Positions 20,826 through 30,493 of a stretch of DNA of 64,000 bases are shown piece after piece. Made by a program: the position numbers and the translations under genes. Source of the stretch: Urophycis tenuis (taxonomy: Eukaryota > Chordata > Actinopteri > Gadiformes > Phycidae); contig JAXIVH010000016.1 of assembly GCA_036785325.1 (NCBI GenBank), forward strand, positions 8,808,247 through 8,872,246, read 5' to 3'. Under the pieces are notes generated by a model. It saw only the letters and a program-made list of their open reading frames with translations, was not told the origin of the DNA and did no database searches. How positions within the stretch are numbered: the stretch's first letter is position 1; each line of letters starts with the position of its first letter.

Positions 20826-22136
20826 TTGAGCCTATTTTTGAATATCATATTATATATTTACACACTCCTCAGCCTCCCCGGTAAGGTCTATTCGGGGGTC
20901 CTGGAGAGGAGGGTCCGTAGGATAGTCGAACCTCAGATTCAGGAGGAGCAATGTGGTTTTCGTCCCGGCCGTGGAACTGTGGACCAGCTCTATACCCTTG
21001 GCGCGGTACTCGAGAGTGCATGGGAGTTCGACCAACCAGTCTACATGTGCTTTATGGACTTGGAGAAGGCGTTCGACCGTGTCCCTCGGGGAGCCCTGTG
21101 GGGGGTGCTCCGGGAGTATGGGGTATCGGGCCCGCTGTTACGGGCCATCGGGTCCCTGTACTCCCGGTGCCAGAGCTTGGTCCGCATTGCCGGCAGTAAG
21201 TCGAGCCTGTTTCCGGTGAGGGTTGGCCTCCGCCAGGGCTGCCCTTTGTCACCGATTCTGTTCACAACTTTTATGGACAGAATTTCTAGGCGCAGCCAGG
21301 GCGTTGAGGGGTTACGGTTCGGTGGCCTCAGGATTGCGGCACTGCTTTTCGCAGATGATCTTGTCCTGTTGGCTTCATCGGGCCGTGACCTTCAGCTCTC
21401 ACTGGAGCGGTTCGCAGCCGAATGTGAAGCGGCTGGGATGAGGATCAGCACCTCCAAATCCGAGGCCATGGTTCTCGGCCGGAAAAGGGTGGAGTGCACT
21501 CTCCGGGTCGGGGAGGAGATTCTGCCTCAAATGGAGGAGTTCAAGTATCTCGGGGTCTTGTTCACGAGTGAGGGGAGGATGGAGCGGGAGATTGACCGAC
21601 GGATCGGTGCGGCGTCGGCAGTGATGCGGGCTCTGCACCGGTCCGTCATGGTGAAGAAGGAGCTGAGCCTAAAGGCGAATCTCTCGATTTACCGGTCAAT
21701 CTACGTTCCTACCCTCACCTATGGTCACAAGCTGTGGGTAGTGACCGAAAGAACGAGATCGCGAATACAAGCGGCCGAAATGAGTTTCCTCCGCAGGGTG
21801 TCCGGGCTCTCCCTTAGAGATAGGGTGAGAAGCTCAGTCATCCGGGAGGGGCTCAGAGTAGAACCGCTGCTCCTCCGCGTCGAGAGGAGCCAGTTGCGGT
21901 GGCTCGGGCATCTAGTGAGGATGCCCCCCGAACGCCTCCCTGGGGAGGTGTTTCGGGCACGTCCCTCTGGGAGGAGGCCCCGGGGAAGACCCAGGACACG
22001 CTGGAGGGACTATGTCTCTCGGCTGGCCTGGGATCGCCTCGGGATCCCCCCGGAAGAGCTGGACGAAGTGGCTGGGGAGAGAGAAGTCTGGGCTTCTCTC
22101 CTCAGGCTGCTGCCCCCGCGACCCGACCCCGGATAA
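20826..22136 (+). CDS. Rex3 reverse transcriptase, 436-aa open frame (5'-truncated)
   Basis: Uninterrupted from within the flank through the element. Rex3 sequence starts at 20861 with LLSLPGKVYSGVLERRVRRI. RT motifs: CGFRPGRGTVDQLYTL, VYMCFMDLEKAFDRVPRGAL, VGLRQGCPLSPILFTTFMDR and catalytic ALLFADDLVLLASSG (FADD near 21350), then thumb and the C-terminal region ending LPPRPDPG. The sequence CAGGGCTGCCCTTTGTCACCG near 21235 is the Rex3 primer site as I remember it. The endonuclease and RT N-terminus are missing, so it cannot retrotranspose on its own, but the RT core is unbroken, indicating a recent insertion. The first dozen residues are flank-derived and not biologically meaningful. It lies in intron 1 of the Ginger-type gene on the opposite strand. 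Confidence 0.85.
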   Translation: MSLFLNIILYIYTLLSLPGKVYSGVLERRVRRIVEPQIQEEQCGFRPGRGTVDQLYTLGAVLESAWEFDQPVYMCFMDLEKAFDRVPRGALWGVLREYGVSGPLLRAIGSLYSRCQSLVRIAGSKSSLFPVRVGLRQGCPLSPILFTTFMDRISRRSQGVEGLRFGGLRIAALLFADDLVLLASSGRDLQLSLERFAAECEAAGMRISTSKSEAMVLGRKRVECTLRVGEEILPQMEEFKYLGVLFTSEGRMEREIDRRIGAASAVMRALHRSVMVKKELSLKANLSIYRSIYVPTLTYGHKLWVVTERTRSRIQAAEMSFLRRVSGLSLRDRVRSSVIREGLRVEPLLLRVERSQLRWLGHLVRMPPERLPGEVFRARPSGRRPRGRPRTRWRDYVSRLAWDRLGIPPEELDEVAGEREVWASLLRLLPPRPDPG

Positions 22137-22165
22137 GCGGAGGACATGAATGGATGGATGGATGG
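20861..22165 (+). mobile_element. Rex3 LINE, 5'-truncated, with 14-bp TSD
   Basis: Flanked by ATATTATATATTTA at 20847-20860 and 22166-22179. The tail is GAATGGATGGATGGATGG. Both ends are thereby exact. Confidence 0.92.
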
Positions 22166-22184
22166 ATATTATATATTTAAATAT

Positions 22185-22352
22185 GTGTATGTGAGTGTGA
22201 ATGGTTGTTTGTCTATATATGTTAGCCCTGAGATAGGCTGGCGACCTGTCCAGGGTGTACCCCGCCTCTCGCCCGTTGCAGCTGGGATTGGCTCCAGCCC
22301 CCCCGCGACCCTCGTAGAGGATAAGCGGTTACGACAATGGATGGATGGATGG
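22185..22352 (+). mobile_element. Short SINE-like repeat with Rex3-type tail, copy 2
   Basis: 168 bases, near-identical to 5746-5890 over their shared part. Flanked by ATATTTAAATAT at 22173-22184 and 22353-22364. The left duplication overlaps the right target duplication of the Rex3 copy just upstream, so it inserted after Rex3, into the same AT-rich site. Confidence 0.8.
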
Positions 22353-22432
22353 ATATTTAAATATTATATACAAATTTCCTTTATTATCTGGTTGTCTTGG
22401 CTACTAACAATGAGACTGACACTTGGCCTACC

Positions 22433-22917
22433 AGAGGCAGGTAGAGTAGACAAATATTGTACTTACATAAGACTATTTTTTACTTTTGAACAATATTAGG
22501 CTCCTCAAGTATGAATAAAAAGTAATGATAAAAATAATTACTTGGGTAAAAGTAAAAAAGTATTTGGTAAAAAAACTACTTAAGTACTGAGTAACTGTGG
22601 GGTAATTTATTTGTGGAGTCTGATTTATTTGTCAAATAAAAACATGAATGTAATCATTAAATCAAAGTAATGATCTGCAAATACATGTTTTTAGTCAATA
22701 CCCCTTTAATTCAAACAAAATACTGAGTATTGTTACTTAAGAACGATATTAAGTAAATAAAGTAGTAAGTTAAGTAAATTAAGTAAGTAATAAGTAAAAG
22801 TAAAAAATATTGTGCATTAAAAATCATTTACAAGTACAGTACAATTCATCTAAAATGTTACAAGTATTTGTAACAGAAATTAATGATACACATTATACAC
22901 ATTACTGCCCATCTCTG
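22433..22917. mobile_element. hAT-like MITE
   Basis: Begins CAGAGGCAGGTAGAGTAG and ends ACTGCCCATCTCTG, imperfect inverted repeats of a common fish non-autonomous family rich in ACTTAAGTA-type motifs, which fill the interior. Flanks share GGCCT, a partial target duplication. No coding capacity. Confidence 0.6.
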
Positions 22918-23391
22918 GGCCTGATTTTGCTTCAGCAATTACTAATGGTGGAGAAGAGGAGTGCACCATGCGTGCCTAATGAATGTTCTAGCATAGTTTT
23001 ACCTTGCACATCAAAGGTGTTGGCCTTTCGACGGAAATTTGTTTTTTCATCTCTGGAATATCCATCTGGATATGTCCCATTTGTTTTATAATTCTGGATG
23101 TCGTTGTAGACGCGCGGATCCATTTTAGTTGCCTGATGGATTATGATCAACCCACGTGACTTCAAGGCTTTCTGTATTCCTCTGATCCTCATCTCTTACT
23201 ATCAATAATGGACAGCTATTTTCTTTTTTGTTTAAAAACATTTCAAATAAGAAACTGATCATTTTATCTAGTTCCTATTTAGAGTGTATACTGTACATGC
23301 TTTCACCTTATTGTTATACATTATATTGGAATATTGGAAGCACTTTGACATTTAGGCTACTAATTTCTCATTATTTGTAATTAATGTGACT

Positions 23392-24204
23392 GCAGTCACT
23401 TTTCGGCAAGGCTTCTCCTGCCGAAAAGTGACTGCACCCTGTAAGTCTGGATTGCAAGGAGTGATGTTGACCAAATTCACTGTACATGCACCTGGTTTCC
23501 TCTACTATTAATGCTGAAAAGACAGAGAGTGTAACCCCTCCCAATCCAGAGTTACAGGGTGCAGTCACTTTTCGGCAGGGCTTCTCCTGCCGAAAAGTGA
23601 CTGCACCCTGTAAGTCTGGATGCAATCCGTTACAGTTAGCCTACAGTTCTATATATATATATTGCATTATTGTATTCATATTATGCTCTTAAAAGTACAA
23701 GTTATCCAAAGAGTTACTTAAGTAAATGTAAGTCGTTATTACCCACCTCTGATAGCACTTACTAATTTCTCAGTATGTGTCAGTATGTGACGTTAAAACT
23801 TTCTACATTCTTTTCTGCATTGATTTCCTAATCCTCGTTATAAAATCATTGCAACAGGGATCTTGAATTATGACTTTATTTATAGATCAAAGTGGTGTAA
23901 AATCACATTGCAACAACGATAACAACAACAACAATAAAAGTGGCAAGGTAAAGCATCTACCCTCATCAATTGTTGACAACTAGCCTACATTATGGAAACA
24001 TCAGGTAGCCTCTTCACTTGGGCGACAGGACATTTCTATTGCACAGTAAAAAAAAAAACATTTCTCTCGGTGCTGCGTCTGCCAGCTGACCCGTATATTA
24101 TATCTACGAGTAGACCTACAAGCTCCTCCTCTGAACTGATGCGCGTTCCCGTCGGGGGCAGTCGTTTTTCGGCAAGCAGTCTCTTTTCGGCACAACACCG
24201 GAAC
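23392..24204 (-). repeat. Right terminal inverted repeat of Ginger-type element
   Basis: Inverted partner of 14409-15233. Contains two intact hairpins (about 23392-23452 and 23551-23613) built from CAGTCACTTTTCGGCAGG and its complement, and the tip motifs near 24165-24190. Confidence 0.85.
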
Positions 24205-25098
24205 CGTTGCCTGAGGATGTGAGAATAAATTAAACTTTGGACAGGTATGAGCCAAAAATGGCTGATTATATTGCTTTTCTGGCTGAGGTGAATCAGTGGA
24301 TAAGACTCAAGGCCAATTTACACCAGAGCCGTTTTAGTAGCATTTTTTAGTCGGCCGTCAGACGGCCGACTGCCGCTGGAGATAGAATTCCATTCAAACC
24401 AGTGCACTGATTTACACCGGTAGGGTTTTACGCCCGTCTCACGGCCGACCAAAGCTTAACTTTACGCTTCAATTCTATTTTTAAGCGTTTCCGAAGCGTC
24501 TCGTTTATAACGTATACGCCTATTATCTTATTAAATATAGCCAAACAAATGGCGGCGGTGTGAATTGATACGCCAACTGTACTGGCAGAAAAACAGTTTA
24601 TGGCTTTTCCTGTAGCCCAAGTCCTGTAGTCCTATCCGTTTTTCACCCAGAGTTGAGAAGGCAGATTTTGCAGTGTTTGACTCAAACCCTGAATAATCCA
24701 ATGAGATGGGTTTGTCCGGAAATGTTGTCGTTTTATTACAAAGTAAAATAAATACAAACAAAAGGATGCAATGGGATGCAAAAATGTTAAAGTCTATAAA
24801 TTAGCACAACTGCGACACAACGTTAAGTGCAGGAGCAGCGGGCTTAGGTGGGTAAGGACAAGAACTGTATCCTGCGGCTTGCTCTCCTCCCGTCATGCGC
24901 AGTTGGCATCTCTTTATCCAATTCAATGTAGGTGGCACCATTCACCACCTAAAGAGGGCGCCAGCTCAAAAGTGCAGAAAACAAGAAAACAGTCCAATGC
25001 AAAAATAAACTTAAATGTGGCTCCTACACCAACGTTACGCTCACTTTACGCTTTTGCCTGCGGTGTAAATTCCCAGTCAGTCTGACCCACAAGCTCTT
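24205..25098. mobile_element. Possible MITE (about 24306-25080) and unassigned flank
   Basis: AAGGCCAATTTACACC near 24309 and GGTGTAAATTCCCAGTC near 25065 are imperfect inverted repeats sharing a 10-base core, and several TTTACGC/ACGGCCGAC motifs recur inside. This suggests a ~0.77-kb non-autonomous DNA transposon lying where the 5' LTR of the BEL element would be expected. No clear target duplication. No gene seen. Confidence 0.35.
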
Positions 25099-26704
25099 GT
25101 GAATGTTGGGGACAGTGTCTCACAGACTGGTTCCAACAGTTCAAAAGGTTCCAAAAGTTCCAAATCTACATCCGTTGTTTCAGCACGCATGAAGGCTGCT
25201 GCAGACAAAGCTGCTCTGCAGGCCAGAGCTGAAGCTCTCAAAAGGAAAAATGAACTGGAAATGGAGAAGCATCAGCTGGGTTTAAAAATGGAATCCCTGG
25301 ACTTGGAAGCAGATATTGCTGCAGCTGATGCGAGGCTAAAGGCTCTGGAGGAATTTGAAAGTGATGAAGCAGCAGAATCTGGAAAAGAAATGGAGGAACA
25401 AATAAATGCATCTGACAAAATAGAAGGAAGCCTAGCACAACTGGAGTTTGCACGGATAGGAACCATACCTAAAACACCCCTACAAAAAATGATACACACC
25501 CAGTACCCACCACTAACTGGAATCACAAAAAGGTCTGAGCAACCACCAAAGGCTACAACAAACCACTACACACCTAGAGTTGTTGTATCTGATGGACCAC
25601 ACAGACGAGTCAAATCCACTCCCAGAAGTGAAATAGCTCAGTGTCGATCTCACAAACATTATACAAAAACAAACAGACTTGGCGGATCTGCTGGTGATAC
25701 AACAGAAAGAATCTAAACTCCCAAGAAGGGAGGTGCTGGTGTTTGATGGCGTTCCTCTCACTTTCAGGCCATTTATATAGGCTTTCAAGCACAACATCGA
25801 CGACAAAACCAACAGTAATGAGGATCGACTGTACTTCCTGGAACAGTATACTGTTGGACAGCCAAAATAACTAGTTCAAAGCTGCTTTCACATGAACGCC
25901 AAAACTGGTTACGAGGAAGCAAAGCGCCTACTTAAATATAATTTTGGCGATGATGTCAAGATCACATCTGCATACGTTGAAAAGGCCTTAAGATGGAACC
26001 AAATACGTACAGATGATGGAAAGGCACTGCACAGCTACGCCCTCTATCTAAGAGGCTGTGGTAATGCAGTTCAGGATCTTCCTTACATGTCAGAGCTGGA
26101 CTCACCATCTAACATGAAAAGACTTGTTTCCAAACTCCCATTTAAACTTCGAGATAAATGGCGGTCTGCTGTATATGACATCACCGAAAGAACACAGCAG
26201 AGACCTAAATTCCATGATCTTGTTCTGTTTATGGAAAAACAGGCCAGAATCATTAAAGATCCCATCTTTGGGGATACCCAGGACCCTGCTGGAAGCACAA
26301 ATGGAAGAAAATTTAAAAGAGACTTACAGTATATGAGATCTAGCAGCAAGAAAAGCTTTGCTATGACTGTCGTTCCCAGGACAGAAACCATCATGAACAT
26401 CAATGCACAGAAAAGGGGAGACAAGCCAGAGGGCATCCGTACAGCCATGGACACTTTCGCCAAGCCTTGTACTTTCTTTAAAGGAGATCATGTGATGGAA
26501 ACATGTGAAGCGATAACAAGGATTTCCCACAAGGAGAAGGTTGAGCTGCTAAAGAAAAATGGACTCTGCTTTGCCTGCTTGGTCAAAGGTCATATGAGTA
26601 AAGAATGCAAGAAACGTCTCACGTGTCATTCCTGTGAGAAGAAACACCCCACTGTCTTGCATATAGAGAACTTTACTCCAGGAAATACCAAGCCAGCAGC
26701 TTAG
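25099..26704 (+). pseudogene. BEL/Pao gag
   Basis: Starts with a Ser/Lys-rich segment, then a charged coiled coil (ARMKAAADKAALQARAEALK), a frameshift near 25716, stops at about 25780 and 25868, then the capsid-like part (TGYEEAKRLLKYNFGDD, LPFKLRDKWRSAVYDI) and the nucleocapsid with CFACLVKGHMSKEC near 26570 and a second CHSCEKKH finger near 26625. BEL gag packages element RNA in a particle. N-terminal completeness cannot be judged without the LTR/leader. Confidence 0.85.
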
Positions 26705-26731
26705 AAGGATTCAGACACCAGGAGCCATTGC

Positions 26732-28655
26732 ATGGCTAAAGTTTCATCGGTGTCATCAGCAGCACAAACAGGGGACAGAACCACAGACTACAAATTAGCA
26801 GTGGTACCTTTAAAGATAAAGGCACATAAAGGCAGCTGTTTGATAGAAACCTATGCGTTTATAGACTCCGGAAGCAATGCTACTTTTGTCACAGAAAACC
26901 TGATGGAACAGTTGTCTGTCAGAGGAAAGAAAACAGAGATCCTACTACGAACGATGGGTCATTGAAAGCCTGTGAAAACCCATGCTATGAGAGGACGGGA
27001 AGTATGCAGCCTGGATGGCAACAACTTCATAGAGCTTCCTGAGGTTTTCACACAAAAAGCCATTCCTGTCAGTCACGACAACATTCCTACAGATATAAAT
27101 ATAAAAGGATGGCCTTACCTAAAGGATGTCCACTTAAGACCCATCAAAGCAGAAGTAGGCCTATTGATTGGTGCAAAGGTGATTGTCCCATTGGTGATTG
27201 TCCCAAAGGCTATGGAGCCACTGAAAGTGATCAATAGTCAAGGTGAGGGGCCCTACGCAGTCCTAACACACCTGGGTTGGACTATAGATGGACCTCTCAG
27301 CAGTACTGCACCTATGGATGAGCATGGTCCACCACGGATAATATCCAATAGGATATCAGTGGTCAAGCTGGAAGAGCTCCTTGTACACCAATACAACCAG
27401 GATTTCTCAGAGTTGGCCTACAATGAAAAACAAGAACACTCATTTGAAGACAAGAAATTATTGTATATGATGAACAGCTCCGTCAAAAGGAAAGATGGCC
27501 ACTATGAATTCCGTCAGGATAACATCATCCTGCCAAACAACAGGAAGGTGGCGGAACAAAGAGTATTAGGTCTTGCCCGCAGATTTCAGAAGGATGAAGC
27601 CTTTTGGAAAGACTATAATGGCTTCATGAGTGATGTCTTGAGGAAAGGGCATGCAGAAAGAGTGCCGGAGGAACAACTCCCCCGGAAAGATGGAAGACTG
27701 TGGTACATTCCTCACCATGGTGTCTACCACAAAATAAAAAAGACAATCCGGGTGGTGTTCGATTGTACCTCTTCATTCCAAGGAACTTCCCTGAACTCTA
27801 AGCTGCTCCAGGGTCCTGACCTTACGAACACCTTGTTGGATGTACTCCTCAGATTCCGACAGGAACCGGTAGCAGTGATGGGGGACATCGAAGCAATGTT
27901 CCATCAAGTAAGACATGATGTGGACTTCCTCAGATTCCTATGGTGGCCAGATGGCGACACCAACCAACCGCTAGCAGAGTACCGGATGACGGGGTATCTC
28001 TTTGGAGCAGTCTCATCCCCAAGCTGTGCCAATTTTGCACTGAGGCAGACAGCTGATGATAATGAAGGAAAGTGTAGTACTGAAGTTCTCAACACCATTC
28101 ATCACAACTTTTATGTAGATGACTGTCTCAAATCTGTCCCAAGTGAGAGCCAAGCAATCTGTCTGGTGGAAGAGCTCAGATCAGTATGCACCACAGGTGG
28201 ATTTAAGCTCACCAAATGGACCAGTAACAGTCGTGCAGTCCTTGCCTCTGTTCCCGCTGAGGAGGGAGCAAAAGAGGTCAAAGATCTAGACAAAGACAAA
28301 CTGCCCATTGAAAGGGCTCCTGGCATGCGATGGGAGTCAGACATGATCTTCTTCTTGATTACCCCGAAACAACCATCAGTCACCCGCAGAAGCATTTTGT
28401 CTGTTAAACTCGGTATACGATCCTCTTGGGTTCCTAGCACCAGTCATGCTGACAGGGAAAGGAATACTGCAGGATCTGTGCAAGCTAAATTGTGGATGGG
28501 ATGAATCAATATCAACTGCTTACACAGATAAATGGAAGGAGTGGCTGAAAGATCTTAACCTGATTTTCAGCCTAAGAATCAGGAGATGCCTTAGGCCGCC
28601 AGATTTAGAAGTTACTACAGCACAGATGCACCACTTCTGCGACGCAAGCGAGTGA
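26732..28655 (+). pseudogene. BEL/Pao protease-reverse transcriptase
   Basis: Protease: ETYAFIDSGSNATFVTENLM, with a DSG active site in the aspartic-protease position. A TGA near 26963 (RTMGH stop) interrupts it. The linker and RT follow (26972-28504): RKDGRLWYIPHHGVYHK, IRVVFDCTSSFQGTSLN, VAVMGDIEAMFHQVRHD and catalytic HHNFYVDDCLKSV (YVDD near 28105). A frameshift near 28410 moves the frame to LTGKGILQDLCKLNCGWDES. The frame ends at HHFCDASE stop, the beginning of RNase H. Confidence 0.88.
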
Positions 28656-30227
28656 GGTTACGGGACAGTCAGCTATCTGAAACTGACCAGTGATGGTGGA
28701 CTAACTCACATTGCGTTTGTGATGGGGAAGGCAAGAGTTGCACCTTTGAAGGTGATGACAATCCCAAGGCTGGAGCTTGCCAGTGCAGTCCTTGCTGCTA
28801 GGATAGACAGGATGCTGAGGAGAGCTCGAGTTAACCCTCGGAGACTCAGTTTTTTGGACCGATAGCACCGCTGTCTTAAAATACATCCAAAATGAGTGTC
28901 CACTATTCGGAATCTGACACAAAAATCCCAATGGCGCCACATAAGGACTGGACTCAATCCCGCAGACAGTGCATCAAGAGGCATAAAAGTTCAGACTTTC
29001 CTTCAAGAAGGACACTGGCTGAGAGGGCCAGACTTTCTGATGCAACCTGAAACAGACTGGCCAGTGATCCAGGTAGCACCCACACTGTCCGACGGTGACC
29101 CAGAGGTCAAGAAGGTGGCTGTAGCTTTCACTACGAGTGCGCTGCAGATTCAAAGTCCGCTGACTCGTTTTATTGAGCACTTCTCATCATGGGGCAAATT
29201 GATTCGAGCGGCAGCCTGGATCTTAAAAATCAAAGAAAGTCTGAGACAATTGAACTTAAAAAGGAAAATTAGTGATTCGGACCCAACAGGGGTGCAGGGG
29301 TGTATGTCCTCGGGGGGTAGGGGGGGGGGGGGGGGGGGGGGGGGGTCAATGTTCAAATGGGTCCAGGTCATGGGTGGGCAGGGGTGTATGTCCTTGGGGG
29401 GGAGGGCAATGTTCATGTGGGTGTGGAGTTCAGAAGGCTGACAGCCTGAGGGAAAAAGCTTCCCCTGAACCTGCTGGTTCGGGTGCCCAGAGACCTGTAG
29501 CGCTTTCCAGAGGGGAGGAGGGCAAACAGTCTGTGGTTGGGGTGAGAGCTTTCCTTTGCGATGCTGCGCGCCTTACGCAGGCACCGCTTCCTCTGAACAG
29601 CCTCGATGGAGGGGAGTGGGGAACCGGTGATGCGTTGGGCGATTTTCACCACCCTCTGCAGTGCTTTCAAATTATTGTAAAACTCAGAACAAAATACTGG
29701 ATCATTAGAGCAAACTCTGCTGCGAGAAGGATAACACAGGACTGTGTACTCTGCAGGAGATGCCATGACATGGCAATGACACAAAAAATCTCCGACCTAT
29801 CTCTACACCTGACTTGCCACCCTTTACTCATACTTGGCTGGACTACTTTGGTCCCATAGAAGTCAAGCGTGGCCGCAGCAAAGTGAAAAGGTATGGAGCC
29901 TTGTTTACGTGTCTTGCAGGCAGAGCCGTACACGTAGAGATGGCATGCTCAATGGATAGTTTCTGATTCTGATTCTGATTCAAATGAAGCGAATGCCTAC
30001 TCTTCCACCTGGACTCTTTGACAAAAAAGATACCTATTCCAGAAGAAGAAGGAAACAGACCCAATACATAGCTGATCTCTTCTGGAAACGCTGGACACGA
30101 GAGTACCTCCCATTGCTACAAGAGAGACAGAAATGGAATAAGGTTAAAAAGATTCTAAAGCATGGAGACATAGTGCTGATCATTGATGAAAGCTCACCAC
30201 GCAACTCCTGGCCCATGGGCAGAATCA
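28656..30227 (+). pseudogene. BEL/Pao RNase H-integrase-C-terminal module, interrupted
   Basis: RNase H continues as GYGTVSYLKL, ARVAPLKVMTIPRLELASAV and DPEVKKVAVAFTTSALQI-type sequence to about 29280 with stops and shifts. After the LINE insert, integrase resumes with [30 protein letters not shown] and, in another frame, [20 protein letters not shown]. Most of the integrase core is absent between about 29965 and 29985. The end, [20 protein letters not shown] and [19 protein letters not shown], is the conserved BEL C-terminal module. Non-functional. Confidence 0.8.
29290..29670 (-). mobile_element. LINE 3' fragment inside BEL, with long poly-G tract
   Basis: Minus-strand frame ALQRVVKIAQRITGSPLPSI, RKARSIAKESSHPNHRLFAL and SRFRGSFFPQAVSLLNS is the C-terminus of an L2/Rex1-type RT. 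Its 3' UTR (29290-29440) carries a duplicated GGGGTGTATGTCCT unit and an almost pure run of about 27 G at 29319-29345. Confidence 0.75.
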
Positions 30228-30310
30228 TTTTTTTATTTTTTTTATTTAACCTTTATTTACCCAGGCAAGCAATTAAGAACAAATTCTTATTTAGAAATGC
30301 AGCCTGAACA
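30228..30310 (+). repeat. Dispersed fish repeat fragment (TTTATTTAACC... type)
   Basis: TTTATTTAACCTTTATTTAC followed by AAGAACAAATTCTTATTTA. I recognise this as an end of a common dispersed repeat in fish genomes. It cuts off the BEL element. A similar but not identical TTATTTATCCATTATTTTACC occurs at 42410 as a LINE end. Confidence 0.5.
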
Positions 30311-30493
30311 AAGAGCAAATGCTCTTTGAGGGGCAAAGATCTGAGTGCGCGTGCGCGAAAGCTGCATGCTGCCTGTTACGCTGCTCCAGACTTGCGTTCG
30401 CTTTTTTTAAACTTTTAACTTTCTTTTCTTTTTCTTTTTACTTATTTTTTTCTCTGAAGTACTGGGTAGCCGTACACTCTCAAGCAATGCTGT

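Larger units (their letters stand above)
18271..23123 (-). pseudogene. Ginger-type integrase-like transposase exons (N-terminal part)
   Basis: Exon 1 (23003-23123) starts MDPRVYNDIQNYKTNGTYPD and ends at GTAAAA. Exon 2 (20202-20389) has the H-H half of the zinc finger (FHASSTGAHCGQNKTRD) and RRFYWPGM; exon 3 (19808-19879) the C-C half (VAQCVECQASG). Exon 4 (19282-19515) carries ELVGMDLVGKL with the first Asp and PTD(stop)GKEFVNE with the second. Exon 5 (19057-19163) carries APYHPQTNGLVEKMNGTIQ with the Glu. Exon 6 (18679-18846) reads LRKLVGDRPDTWDKHLDAV then FGREARYPSQVPTEYM after a one-base loss near 18725. Exon 7 (from 18591) ends in KLDPDYLGPFTIKLK, a GPY/F module. Exon phases join correctly. 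Defects: TAA for the residue after the second Asp, and frameshifts near 18725 and 18475. Confidence 0.8.
14409..24204 (-). mobile_element. Ginger1/GIN-type DNA transposon, 9.8 kb
   Basis: A unit bounded by ~0.8-kb inverted repeats whose outer ends both read GTTCCGGTGTTGTGCCGAAA. Inside is a multi-exon minus-strand gene (23123 to about 15740): H2C2 zinc finger, DDE integrase-like core, GPF module, low-complexity linker, Ulp1-like protease and PHD-like finger. Ginger1/GIN elements are cut-and-paste transposons whose transposase resembles gypsy integrase, can have introns, and can carry Ulp1/OTU/PHD C-terminal modules, and they gave rise to vertebrate GIN genes. No RT, gag or LTR is present. Nested inserts: SINE 15234-15527, Rex3 20861-22165, SINE-like 22185-22352, hAT-like MITE 22433-22917. 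A target-site duplication was not evident (ATCT left, CGTT right). Confidence 0.75.
25099..30227 (+). mobile_element. BEL/Pao LTR retrotransposon, decayed, no LTRs seen
   Basis: Plus-strand gag, protease, RT, RNase H, integrase and C-terminal module in canonical BEL order. Neither LTR is visible: the 5' side meets the putative MITE near 25090 and the 3' side is cut by repeats at 30228. A LINE fragment (29290-29670) splits RNase H from integrase. Confidence 0.85.

Noticed and set aside
14409..24204. A Maverick/Polinton, suggested by long TIRs plus integrase
   Set aside because: No polymerase B, packaging ATPase, capsid or adenovirus-type protease motifs; the integrase is intron-split and followed by Ulp1 and PHD-like modules, which fits Ginger1/GIN better.
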